Assembly (NCBI GenBank): GCA_001564065.1
Contig: LKNA01000032.1
Coordinates: forward strand, 1-34,084
Length of the DNA stretch: 34,084 bases
Direction of reading: 5' to 3'
Origin: Chitinophagaceae bacterium T5-Br10_B2g13
Lineage (GTDB): Bacteria > Bacteroidota > Rhodothermia > Balneolales > Balneolaceae
Shown: in pieces, positions 27,424 to 34,084 of the stretch
Numbering within the stretch: the stretch's first letter is position 1
How the letters are laid out: each line of letters opens with the position of its first letter
Notes under the pieces: generated by a model
The model's input: the letters and a program-made list of their open reading frames with translations, nothing else
Database searches by the model: none
What the model was told of the DNA's origin: nothing
Program-made: the position numbers and the translations under genes

Positions 27424-28392
27424 TTAATCTCCTGCCAATCTTTTAGCAGTTTTTTGGTCGGTAATTAAAACATGAATATAGCCACCAATTAAGGCTCCTT
27501 TAATGGCGGCAAACTTTTCTTTACCACCGGCAATGCCAATCACATTTTTAACATCTTTCAATTGTTCAAGCGTCATACCAATGAAACGATTTTGGAAATC
27601 AGTTTTAACAATTTTACCGTTCTTATCAAAAAAATTCAATCCAATATCTCCTACGGCTTTCGAATTAGTTATTTCTTTTTGTACATCGTCAGATATCTCA
27701 GCATTTTCTTTTTTCAAAACGTTGTTAGTGCATATAGCCCCAATTCCCACATAAGCTTTGTTGATTTTTGGGAACAGATTTAGAGCGCTTTTAACTCGAC
27801 GATCTGTAAGCAATACGTCTTTAATTTCAGGAGTGTCTACTATACCTGGTGATTGAAGCAAAGTTAATTTTGCATTTAATGATTGAGAGAAGCGCCTAGA
27901 AATATCCATGGCATGTGCTTTCGCTTCCGGCGGGCCAAATCCTCCGAGCATTTGTACAATATGTATATTGTCAGTTTGTAATGCTCCAATTTTATCTGCC
28001 ATTACTTGAAGTGTAGTTCCCCACGTAACTCCAATTATATCTCCCTTGGTAACTGTTCTTCGTAGATGTTTTGCTGCAGCGTCTCCCAAATGTGATTTAA
28101 TCAGATTATCGTTCTGACTGGTACCAGATTGACCTACCTCCACAACTATAACCTCATTCAAACCATATTTTTCCTCGATCCTTGATTCTAAATCAACATA
28201 GTTGCCCTCAGGATAGGAAACAGTAATGGTTACAACCCCATTACTTTTGGCCTGCTTTAAAAGACGAGAAACCTTTGGTCTGGATATTTCCAACCGATTG
28301 GCAATATCCTGTTGGGTATACTCATGATCGTAATAAAGAGTGCTTACCTTACTCAGCAGGCGAATATTTGGAGTATCAGCGGGTCGAACCAT
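27424..28392 (-). CDS. SorC/DeoR-family sugar-responsive transcriptional regulator
   Basis: An N-terminal helix-turn-helix lies at about residues 24-52 (YTQQDIANRLEISRPKVSRL). The rest is the SorC-type sugar-binding domain, with GDIIGVTWGTTLQVMA, MLGGFGP, AYVGIGAI and IGIAGGKEKFAAIKGALIGG. At 322 residues it has the usual length. In this family a phosphorylated sugar bound by the C-terminal domain changes DNA binding. It points the same way as the aldolase/kinase/lut operon and sits about 1.3 kb upstream of it, so control of that operon by a sugar-phosphate intermediate is likely (inference). A dead IS4-type transposase now fills the gap. A palindrome at the aldolase start is a candidate target, although its AGCGCT core is more typical of LacI-family sites. 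Confidence 0.9.
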   Translation of the reverse strand: MVRPADTPNIRLLSKVSTLYYDHEYTQQDIANRLEISRPKVSRLLKQAKSNGVVTITVSYPEGNYVDLESRIEEKYGLNEVIVVEVGQSGTSQNDNLIKSHLGDAAAKHLRRTVTKGDIIGVTWGTTLQVMADKIGALQTDNIHIVQMLGGFGPPEAKAHAMDISRRFSQSLNAKLTLLQSPGIVDTPEIKDVLLTDRRVKSALNLFPKINKAYVGIGAICTNNVLKKENAEISDDVQKEITNSKAVGDIGLNFFDKNGKIVKTDFQNRFIGMTLEQLKDVKNVIGIAGGKEKFAAIKGALIGGYIHVLITDQKTAKRLAGD

Positions 28393-28680
28393 TCGAGAGT
28401 TATTAATTAAAAATTTTAAGTTAAGAAATTAAAAGGTAAGAAGATATACACAATCAGTATCACACTCTCTTCCATGTGAAGGCTCATGATCAGGTATATG
28501 GTGCAATGTCAAAATCAGTGAATATGTATCAAGTTAAAAACAATGTCTTTCTACTTGATTATAGACATCATAAAAAAAGAAATAGCAAGCATACGTATAT
28601 ACTGCTTTTGTGACCATTTTTACGGTTTATGATTTAATTATAAAGAACTTGTGAGCGTTCGTCTGTTCGCGTAATGTTCG

Positions 28681-28714
28681 GCTATACGGCTATACGGCTA
28701 TACGGCTATACGGC
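28681..28714. repeat. tandem repeat, four copies of GCTATACG
   Basis: Four exact 8-base units (GCTATACG) followed by GC stand in tandem in the noncoding DNA upstream of the SorC-type gene. Such short repeats can change copy number by slippage. No role can be assigned. Confidence 0.85.
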
Positions 28715-28923
28715 TTTTAAACTGAAACGCACGGTTCACCACAGGATAGTTCAAAGTTATTCTAGTCCTAGCTTGTAGTGGTCACTCTATATCCAATAAA
28801 CACAATTTAATAGTCTTAGACCTGAATCCGTGATCTAACGATTCAGAATTGTTCTTTAACGTACTTATTTCGTGTTTGAGTTACCAGACAACGTTTGGCT
28901 AGACTATTTTGAGGCCGAATAGG

Positions 28924-28954
28924 GTGCGAAATTGTAATAAGCCGTATTTTGCAC
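28924..28954. other. imperfect hairpin
   Basis: GTGCGAAAT and ATTTTGCAC form a 9-base stem with one mismatch around a 13-base loop. It lies about 115 bases from the transposase stop and may belong to the IS1380-type element end or act as a terminator for the transposase transcript (minus strand). No T-run was seen. Confidence 0.3.
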
Positions 28955-29068
28955 GATTTTAATCCATTAATCGAGCAAAATGCCGAGTTTTAGATACACG
29001 TCTTCCACTCGATGGTTGGTCGACATCGTATATTCTGATTTGCAGGTGTGGTGAAGGGCTTCAGGGAA

Positions 29069-30433
29069 TCACCCATCGGGTCCGCGGGCCAGAGCCATGG
29101 CCGTGGATGCCCACCCATGGCCCTCGAAGATACGAAGGAACCGGCGGCGGGCATGGCGGATGATCCGACCGGCCATATAGATCAGATTCTGCATGACCGT
29201 TCGTAGCCTCAGACGCTTGCTGGCTGACTTACGCCCGGGCACCAGCCCGCTTTTCAGCGATTGCTGGCCGATCGCTCGCAGCAGGTTGTAAGCGACCATC
29301 CCCATGTTGAGCAAGTGCTGATTGACGGAAAACTTTCCCGAGGCCAGCCGCTCCATATCCAGATCGGTTTTAAACTCACTGTGGTACTGCTCGCTGGTTC
29401 CCCGCTGCTGATAAAAGCGTTGAATCTGCTTTGGGCTCCAATTCAGAGACGTCCAGTAGGCTTCGACGGTGACCTCAGGCTCAAAAAGAAACTGTCCGTC
29501 GGGGGCGGCAAACCGCTCGATTACCCGAAAGGTAACGCGCAGCTGCTTTTCGGGCTCACCCGGCAGCCCAAGCTGACGCTCTCCATACCAGGCACGGGCA
29601 CCGATGTCGATTTTCTGGTATGGGAATTGGTCTCCGGTTTCCGTTTGGCGTTGCTTCGACTGGCGTTTGGCCAGCTCGAGCCATTCGTGGGGATCTTCTT
29701 TGCGAAGATTACGCTTGATCAAAAAATCGGTATCGTCCATTTGATCCAGCATCTGAAGGTTGTCGGTGGAATCATGGCCTGCATCAGTGACCAGAAGCCG
29801 GCGATGGGATGTGGCTTTTTCTGCCATCGCCATGGTCTGCTTGAGCCACTGACGGGTGCCCTCGCAGTTGCAGTGGGAGCTGCCTTTGCGCAGTTCGTTA
29901 TTGAGCATAAAACCGAACGGGCCGATGTAGGCAAAGATAGGCGCATACCCATTGAACTTTTTGTAGGTGCAGCTAACGCCCTCTTTTTTCGTATCGGAGT
30001 TATCCATTGGGGAGACATCTACATGGACCACGCAGTAGTCGGTTCCGTGAAGCCTCTGCCCTAGAAAATCCTGGTTTTGGCGCAACTGCCGGATGGTAAA
30101 GTTGCGAAGGACATCGCCCAGCTGCTCAGGCAACGTTTGAGTGCGCTGACGCAGACTCTCGGGCGAGGGCAGCCGATCAAGGCGCAGAGCCTGAGAGAAA
30201 AACGGTTCGTTGCGATAGTCACCAATGGCATCAAACTGGGGTTTGCCCACGGTAATCAGCCCAATCATTGAGCGGATGATGTCAATGTCCGGAATCCGGT
30301 CTTTGCGCATCGGCTGCCGGCAGACCGACGCCAAATGGTTGTGTAATTTTTGTTCAGCCAGCTGATCGCCAATAAATGCCAGACCGGCCGTGGACGTGAT
30401 GGGTGTGGAGGTAAGCTCAAATTCGAAATTCAC
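29069..30433 (-). CDS. IS1380-family transposase
   Basis: This 454-residue DDE transposase matches the IS1380 family. It has the N-terminal GLAFIGDQLAEQKLHNHL region, a first catalytic Asp in VVHVDVSPMDNSDTKKEG (D139), a second in LLVTDAGHDSTDNLQ (D217), and the C-terminal QRGTSEQYHSEFKTDLDMER block that holds the acidic partner (E348 or E353). GC content is well above that of the flanks, as expected for a recent arrival. Reading frame and motifs are intact, so it may be active. Inverted repeats at the ends were looked for and not found by eye. It is inserted between the SorC-type regulator and the sigma factor gene, whose promoter region begins just beyond 30433. Confidence 0.92.
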   Translation of the reverse strand: MNFEFELTSTPITSTAGLAFIGDQLAEQKLHNHLASVCRQPMRKDRIPDIDIIRSMIGLITVGKPQFDAIGDYRNEPFFSQALRLDRLPSPESLRQRTQTLPEQLGDVLRNFTIRQLRQNQDFLGQRLHGTDYCVVHVDVSPMDNSDTKKEGVSCTYKKFNGYAPIFAYIGPFGFMLNNELRKGSSHCNCEGTRQWLKQTMAMAEKATSHRRLLVTDAGHDSTDNLQMLDQMDDTDFLIKRNLRKEDPHEWLELAKRQSKQRQTETGDQFPYQKIDIGARAWYGERQLGLPGEPEKQLRVTFRVIERFAAPDGQFLFEPEVTVEAYWTSLNWSPKQIQRFYQQRGTSEQYHSEFKTDLDMERLASGKFSVNQHLLNMGMVAYNLLRAIGQQSLKSGLVPGRKSASKRLRLRTVMQNLIYMAGRIIRHARRRFLRIFEGHGWASTAMALARGPDG

Positions 30434-30613
30434 AGCAACAATAATTAATCGTTTGTGTTCACCTGTTGGATGAAGGTAACAATTACGATAACTTCATGAA
30501 AATATTAAGGTTACAATCTATAAATCAAATTAACTCACGGAATCAGGTTAGAGAAAAGAATGGGGTTGGCTGATATTTTATTTGCACTTTTAATCAGTTT
30601 TAATTAGTATAAA

Positions 30614-30643
30614 GAACATATGTTCATAATTGAACAAATGTTC
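30614..30643. promoter_or_regulatory. two GAACA(T/A)ATGTTC palindromes, candidate operator pair
   Basis: GAACATATGTTC (30614-30625, perfect palindrome) and GAACAAATGTTC (30632-30643, one mismatch from symmetry) repeat at 18-base spacing. They lie about 180-210 bases before the sigma factor start. Two near-identical dyads close together are what a dimeric regulator binding cooperatively would need. The regulator is unknown. Confidence 0.5.
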
Positions 30644-30750
30644 ATACTGATTGAGCCAACGCTTCACATATAAAAAACTCAATCCTTAAGAATTAGAAAT
30701 TAGAAGCCCTTCAACATATGCACCATGGGTTCCGGCTTAATAAGCAATCA

Positions 30751-30773
30751 TAGAAGCGCTTATAGAAGCGCTT
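30751..30773. promoter_or_regulatory. tandem TAGAAGCGCTT boxes upstream of the sigma factor gene
   Basis: TAGAAGCGCTT occurs at 30751-30761 and 30763-30773, each holding the palindrome AAGCGCTT, 12 bases apart. They end 50 bases before the preferred sigma factor ATG. The same core precedes the SusC-type gene. A LacI-type or other dimeric regulator could bind here. A longer open frame from 30725 would include these boxes as coding sequence, which is one reason to prefer the later start. Confidence 0.5.
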
Positions 30774-30823
30774 CCAGAAATCAAAATAATATTTGTCTAC
30801 TGGATGAATCAAACCCTATAAAT

Positions 30824-31390
30824 ATGCACAAAAAAGCTACTACCAAAGATCAAACGGAATCAGATTTATGGATAAGTTTATTAAATGGGAATAAGAAAGC
30901 ACTTGCCTCTCTGTACCTTAAAAACCACCAGATGCTTTTTAAGTATGGTTACAAAATTACACCTAAAGAAGGTTTTGTTGAAGACTGTATACAGGAACTT
31001 TTTCTTAGGATTTGGGAAAATCACAATTCTTTAAGTGAAGCTAAATCTGTTAAGGCGTATTTGTGTATCTCTATGAGGAGAACAATTTTTAAAAATCTCC
31101 GAAAGTTGAGAAATCAAAAAGACAGAAACCAGATATACGCAAAAGAGTATGATCGGCAGCCTCTATGCATGGAAGAACTGTTGATTGAGATTGAAAATGA
31201 CAAGGAAATTCAGGAAAAACTGAATAATGCTATCGATTCGTTGAGTAAAAGTGGCAGGAAAGTTATTTATCTAAAATATTACAATGGTATGTCTAATACA
31301 GAAATAGCAAATGAAATGGATATAAATCGACAAAGTGTCTACAATCATGTTTCTGAAGCAATTAAGGCAATGCAGCAGTTTGTAAAATAA
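30824..31390 (+). CDS. ECF-type RNA polymerase sigma factor
   Basis: This alternative sigma factor should direct RNA polymerase to a special promoter set. Sigma region 2 lies at about residues 23-65 (LYLKNHQMLFKYGYKITPKE, DCIQELFLRIWENHNSL). Region 4 is C-terminal (LSKSGRKVIYLKYYNGMSNT, then EIANEMDINRQSVYNHVSEA). The frame is open from ATG 30725, but starting at ATG 30824 gives 188 residues, the usual size of Bacteroidota ECF factors, and leaves the AAGCGCTT boxes outside the gene. In Bacteroidota such genes are commonly followed by a FecR-like anti-sigma gene and a SusC-type gene; here a terminator follows at once, and then IS21 debris. It may be an orphan or the survivor of a disrupted locus. 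Its targets are unknown; the SusC-type gene in this window shares the upstream AAGCGCTT motif. Confidence 0.9.
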   Translation: MHKKATTKDQTESDLWISLLNGNKKALASLYLKNHQMLFKYGYKITPKEGFVEDCIQELFLRIWENHNSLSEAKSVKAYLCISMRRTIFKNLRKLRNQKDRNQIYAKEYDRQPLCMEELLIEIENDKEIQEKLNNAIDSLSKSGRKVIYLKYYNGMSNTEIANEMDINRQSVYNHVSEAIKAMQQFVK

Positions 31391-31410
31391 TTGACCTGGG
31401 AAAAATGATG

Positions 31411-31434
31411 ACTCTTTTGAAAATAGAGTTTTTT
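31411..31434 (+). terminator. probable intrinsic terminator of the sigma factor gene
   Basis: Twenty bases after the sigma factor stop, ACTCT and AGAGT, extended by TTT/AAA with one bulge, form a hairpin followed at once by a run of T. Stem is short but position and T-run fit a Rho-independent terminator. Confidence 0.55.
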
Positions 31435-31739
31435 GGGAATCTTGTGGAAAGTGGGGCTAGCTGTATAAAATAGAACTGTATGGCATTGTGTTAATATTGA
31501 TAGCTCTTCGAAATATGCATACTGCAAACTTTGCCCCATCATGGCACGAGAGTGTTCTTCTGAATTTAGTTTTCCTCTTTTTGAGATTTAGTGCATTTGA
31601 TGAATTGCAAATTATTCTCCAAATGGAATAATCTATGGCAGGTAAATCAAATTCACACCTGTTGGTCCCCGGTGCTTACATTCAGCTTTTGGAATCGGTG
31701 TTGATTACAGAAACAATCGACTGGTGTAAAAACTTGCCT
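31435..31739. other. noncoding stretch with a short unrecognised frame
   Basis: A 45-codon frame from ATG 31635 to 31772 (MAGKSNSHLLVPGAYIQLLE at its start) has no recognised relative. Because IstB-like sequence begins close by, this may be rearranged IS21 debris. Nothing else was seen. Confidence 0.3.
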
Positions 31740-31953
31740 GACGACATTAAGCTGGCCAGAATCACTGACTAGATCTTATGGAACTGACGTAAAACCGCTA
31801 CGATCACCGGGCTATTATATAGCCAGTTAGTTGCCCATTAATAGCTGGTTTGATTTGTTTTCTAAGGAGACGATTGTCAACGCGATATTTCACCGATTAA
31901 TGCATGCCTTCCACAAAGTTGAATTGACAGGAGAAAATTTTGTAAGAAATGTA
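31740..31953 (+). pseudogene. istB: remnant of IS21-type istB (ATPase helper of transposition), C-terminal part
   Basis: One frame gives LDLMEL, stop, NRYDHRAIII. After a one-base shift, the next gives IAS, stop, LPINSWFDLF and then IFHRLMHAFHKVELTGENF. Together these match the IstB C-terminal segment, which in the family reads like DRYxRxSTIIASQLPVxxWxD followed by ILDRLxHxxHRIELKGES. Two stops and a frameshift are visible and no intact Walker motifs or istA were found, so it is dead. The flanking AT-rich DNA may hold more of the same element. Confidence 0.75.
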
Positions 31954-32549
31954 GTTACTCAACAAAAGGTGCAACATCAGTTAAATATTTGTTATTGAAA
32001 ATATAAGATTATATAGCAGACTTTCTAAAAACTTCAGGAAGGGTTATGCATTGAATAATGTTTTATTCTGCTCGTTGTGATATCCTAAGGCAATCAAGCT
32101 CACGGTGCACACGGTAGAACAAAATTCAAATGGTATGTTTTAATAAGTTGGTATTAAAAATGCTCGAAGTTAGAACTGCAAGAAATGAAATATCTAGCAT
32201 AATCAGTCCTAAAATAGATTCGAAAACAGAAATTGCATTAAGGATAGTTTTACAGTGAAACACCGCATTCCCTGCCTGCAGATGCAGATAAATCCACTTA
32301 GATGCATTTACTATTAGAAATGAAATTAAATTGAAAAAAAAATAAAGAATGGAGAATTTGTAGTAAGCATGCTCATACGTTTGAAGTCGACCTATTTACT
32401 GACTAAACTATTCATGATGACGATAAGTTCTAGATGAATACGACGAGACTTGATTCACTCTCAAAATTTGAACCAGTTAGAATTAAGTTTTTTACTCCCA
32501 TTTCAAGCAGCTACCAGAAAAAACCTTTACCCATACCTTTACCCACTGC
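31954..32549. other. AT-rich region without a recognised gene
   Basis: About 600 bases with no open frame of note on either strand. At its right end a 12-base direct repeat (ACCTTTACCCAT then ACCTTTACCCAC, 32523-32546) sits against the long hairpin. It probably consists of decayed mobile DNA. Confidence 0.35.
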
Positions 32550-32596
32550 AAACAAATAAACCCCTAACTATATAATAGTTAGGGGTTTATTTGTTT
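32550..32596. terminator. perfect 22-base-arm hairpin, bidirectional terminator-like
   Basis: Arms 32550-32571 and 32575-32596 are exact reverse complements around the 3-base loop ATA. The core is CCCCTAACTAT / ATAGTTAGGGG, with A-rich outer flank on the left and T-rich on the right, so both directions end in a T-run in RNA. It is a strong terminator candidate for either strand. The truncated primase/helicase-like gene begins right after it, so it may also mark the edge of an inserted or deleted segment. Confidence 0.8.
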
Positions 32597-32676
32597 TACT
32601 GAGTACCTCGGGCCGGTCGTTTCCGTTCTTTCTGGACGACTACCGCAACCACGAGACCAACTCCCAGGCCCCGGAT

Positions 32677-33630
32677 ATGACCAGTAACATCCTGAACTGG
32701 TACCACCGCATTGGCACAGTCATGGCCAAGAAGAGCACCGACCACCAAACCATTGAAACGCCCATGAAGGCGTGCGTGGTGATGACCGGTAACGACAAGC
32801 CGAATGACGCGGCCGTGCTGAGCCGACTGGTGATTCTTAACTTCAACAAGTTTCTCAAGCGCGAGGAGCTGCAAACCGTTAGCGAGGTAGCCGAGCACAC
32901 CGACCGGTTCTCCAAATTCCTGGGGTTGATTCTTCAAAACTATCCAACGATTCGGAAAACTTTTTTTGCCCGGCTACAGAGCAATCAAAATTATTTAAGC
33001 GATCAGGGTTTTGAAGGACGAACCGTGAACAACTGGGCTATCATACTGGCCGGACTGGAGTGCGTAAACAATCTTTTGCCTGGACTCTCCATATGGTTTG
33101 AAAATTTTGAGGGCTTTAGAAGCGAAATTTGCAGCGCCATCCGAAAAGAGCAGTCGCTGCACACTGAGCACAACCCCATCCATGAGTTTTTCCAAAGCAT
33201 GGAGCACTATGCCACCCAGCGGTTCGATCCATCGTCCGAGCCACCGGGCAAATATTTTACGCTGGACCACCGGCACTTCCGCATTAAAGAGTTTGAAGTC
33301 GTCCGCGATCACACTGGAGCCGTGATCTACCAGGGACCGATACTGGCCATTCATTTAAAACGAGTCTGGAACGCCCTGCAGGATATCCGCGCATCCATCG
33401 CCTCAGAGATCTCCATGTCTGTATTGGAATCCCACTTGATGAACAGCAGCTATTTCTTAGATAAAAGCGTGCAAATGCTTCTCACCAAATCGATGGGAGC
33501 CAAAAAAGAGGGTAACGTTCGATGCTATATTCTCAACATAGACGAGCTTTTGTCTAAAGGAATGATGGAAGAGCTCATCGAAAAAGCCAGAGAGTACGAA
33601 AAAACCCGAGTCCAACGGTTAACTTTTTAA
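32677..33630 (+). CDS. 5'-truncated primase/helicase-like protein of a mobile element
   Basis: The frame can start at ATG 32677 (317 residues), but similarity to an ATPase core begins upstream in the same frame: about 32620-32676 reads SFPFFLDDYRNHETNSQAPD, with no start codon and no Walker A. The hairpin at 32550-32596 stands where the missing two thirds or so should be. The next blocks, MKACVVMTGNDKPNDAAVLS and RLVILNF, resemble the sensor/arginine-finger region of phage- and element-borne primase-helicases. The C-terminal part (about 100-317) is not recognised beyond a possible winged-helix-like region. This reads as the surviving tail of a replication gene of an integrative element or prophage, probably non-functional. 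Composition is more GC-rich than the DNA before it. The family call is moderate; another element-borne AAA+ ATPase is possible. Confidence 0.6.
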   Translation: MTSNILNWYHRIGTVMAKKSTDHQTIETPMKACVVMTGNDKPNDAAVLSRLVILNFNKFLKREELQTVSEVAEHTDRFSKFLGLILQNYPTIRKTFFARLQSNQNYLSDQGFEGRTVNNWAIILAGLECVNNLLPGLSIWFENFEGFRSEICSAIRKEQSLHTEHNPIHEFFQSMEHYATQRFDPSSEPPGKYFTLDHRHFRIKEFEVVRDHTGAVIYQGPILAIHLKRVWNALQDIRASIASEISMSVLESHLMNSSYFLDKSVQMLLTKSMGAKKEGNVRCYILNIDELLSKGMMEELIEKAREYEKTRVQRLTF

Positions 33631-33640
33631 AACAATAAAT

Positions 33641-33714
33641 CCCCTCCTTTTGAAGGAGGGGCCAGGGGTGGTTGTTTTTTTTCAACAATGAGAACTCTCC
33701 CCTAACAAGGGGAG
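33641..33714. repeat. pair of palindromic CCCCT-type intergenic repeats
   Basis: Two related units follow the primase-like gene. The first has the hairpin CCCCTCCTT-TTG-AAGGAGGGG (33641-33661) followed by CCAGGGGTGGTTG and a run of eight T. The second has CTCCCC-TAACAA-GGGGAG (33697-33714) followed by ATTTAGAGGGGTGTTC. Units of this kind are dispersed in many Bacteroidota/Balneolota genomes. The first could also act as a terminator. Confidence 0.7.
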
Positions 33715-33741
33715 ATTTAGAGGGGTGTTCAGACGAAAAGG

Positions 33742-33816
33742 CGTCATCCCGTACTTGATACGGGATCTCCCATTTTTGCATAGTCAGGAGATGCCGGATC
33801 GGGATCCGGCATGACG
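33742..33816. repeat. cloverleaf-like composite palindromic repeat
   Basis: An outer stem CGTCAT/ATGACG encloses three hairpins: ATCCCGTA-CTTGA-TACGGGAT, then ATCTCC paired with GGAGAT, then ATGCCGGATC-GG-GATCCGGCAT. Neighbouring stems share bases at their edges, so they are alternative or slightly trimmed pairings. Repeats opening with CGTCATCCCG and closing with CCGGCATGACG are widespread dispersed intergenic elements in bacteria. Confidence 0.75.
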
Positions 33817-33889
33817 GAATAGTTAATGAATGTTCATCTAAGTGCTAGAGAAATCCTTAAAAAAAGAAACATAAAAACAGACAAATCAC

Positions 33890-34029
33890 TGCTAACTGCT
33901 AAAAACTCTAAAAAAACCATTCATATACTATCAAAAACATCGCTTCTATTAAAAACAACTACTGCTAAACACTGCTAAGAGGTGCTAATGGCTGCTTAAA
34001 TTCTTAGCACCGATTAGCACTCTTTAGCA
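33890..34029. repeat. TGCTAA box array with 3+3 dyad symmetry at 10-base spacing
   Basis: TGCTAA occurs at 33890, 33897, 33963, 33973 and 33983; its reverse complement TTAGCA at 34004, 34014 and 34024. The last three direct and the three inverted copies each repeat every 10 bases, one DNA turn. They are mirror images about position 33996. Each box is preceded on its own strand by a variable base pair, often C or G. The arrangement fits a protein-binding array: a replication origin, a recombination or excision site, or an operator. No protein gene overlaps it. Confidence 0.8.
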
Positions 34030-34084
34030 TTTTGTTAATTAAACTGCTTAGCCAATAATCGATTAATACAGTCAAGAAAGCCCA

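Larger units (their letters stand above)
28393..29068. other. intergenic region between the regulator and the IS1380-type transposase
   Basis: No gene was recognised in 676 bases. It holds the promoter of the SorC-type gene at its left end, an 8-base tandem repeat (28681-28714), a hairpin (28924-28954), and presumably one end of the IS1380-type element, whose terminal repeat could not be matched. Confidence 0.4.

Noticed and set aside
28681-28714. Possible CRISPR or iteron array
   Set aside because: The 8-base units are contiguous without spacers and number only four; no cas gene is nearby.
29261-30064. 267-codon plus-strand frame over the IS1380 transposase
   Set aside because: Antisense shadow of a well-supported transposase with intact catalytic motifs.
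32523-32546. 12-base direct repeat beside the long hairpin as an attachment-site pair
   Set aside because: The two copies are adjacent with nothing between them, so they cannot flank an inserted element; no integrase gene is seen.
1-34084. tRNA or rRNA genes
   Set aside because: No T-arm/acceptor pattern or rRNA-like sequence was found by eye on either strand; a covariance-model search would settle it.

Overview
The window looks like an accessory, carbohydrate-utilisation part of a chromosome from a Bacteroidota/Balneolota-type bacterium, probably marine or saline. The assignment rests on the SusC/SusD pair, a secreted sulfatase, FG-GAP/ASPIC-UnbV and ThuA proteins, lipobox-type signal peptides, an ECF sigma factor of the typical ~190-residue size, and compact palindromic repeats between genes. 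No rRNA or tRNA gene was seen, so a finer placement is inference.

Layout. 1-521: AT-rich leader with an AAGCGCTT palindrome. 522-6744 (+): SusC-type TonB receptor, SusD-type lipoprotein and an S1-type sulfatase in a tight run. 6935-11192 (+): a GC-rich fusion lipoprotein (SGNH-like, PVC-type beta-propeller, HEAT-like, cytochrome c) and a secreted ThuA-like protein. 11662-11924: wreck of a ribokinase gene. 11953-15288 (+): a 1111-residue FG-GAP/ASPIC-UnbV lipoprotein. 15316-16098 (-): IS3-type transposase, next to an IS66 TnpA scrap. 16355-18577 (+): a Tat-exported glycosylasparaginase-like Ntn hydrolase and CutC. 18775-26143 (-): a deoxysugar catabolic block, read right to left as aldolase/dehydrogenase fusion, wrecked L-rhamnose isomerase, FGGY kinase, LutA, LutB, LutC. 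26600-27136: dead IS4-type transposase. 27424-28392 (-): SorC/DeoR-type sugar regulator. 29069-30433 (-): IS1380-type transposase. 30824-31390 (+): ECF sigma factor. 31740-31953: IS21 IstB wreck. 32550-34084: a long perfect hairpin, a 5'-truncated primase/helicase-like gene, stacked palindromic repeats, and a dyad-symmetric array of TGCTAA boxes at the window edge.

How the genes fit together. The left half encodes capture and desulfation of a sulfated glycan at the cell surface and in the periplasm. The right half encodes breakdown of a 6-deoxyhexose, most likely L-rhamnose: kinase, aldolase giving dihydroxyacetone phosphate and L-lactaldehyde, dehydrogenase giving L-lactate, then LutABC giving pyruvate. 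Together they suggest use of a sulfated rhamnose-containing algal polysaccharide such as ulvan or rhamnan sulfate (inference). The isomerase that should start the pathway survives only as its two ends, with most of the middle deleted, so the route is either broken or depends on an isomerase elsewhere. At least five insertion-sequence families (IS3, IS66, IS4, IS1380, IS21) have left intact or decayed copies, which marks the region as a hotspot of insertion and gene decay.
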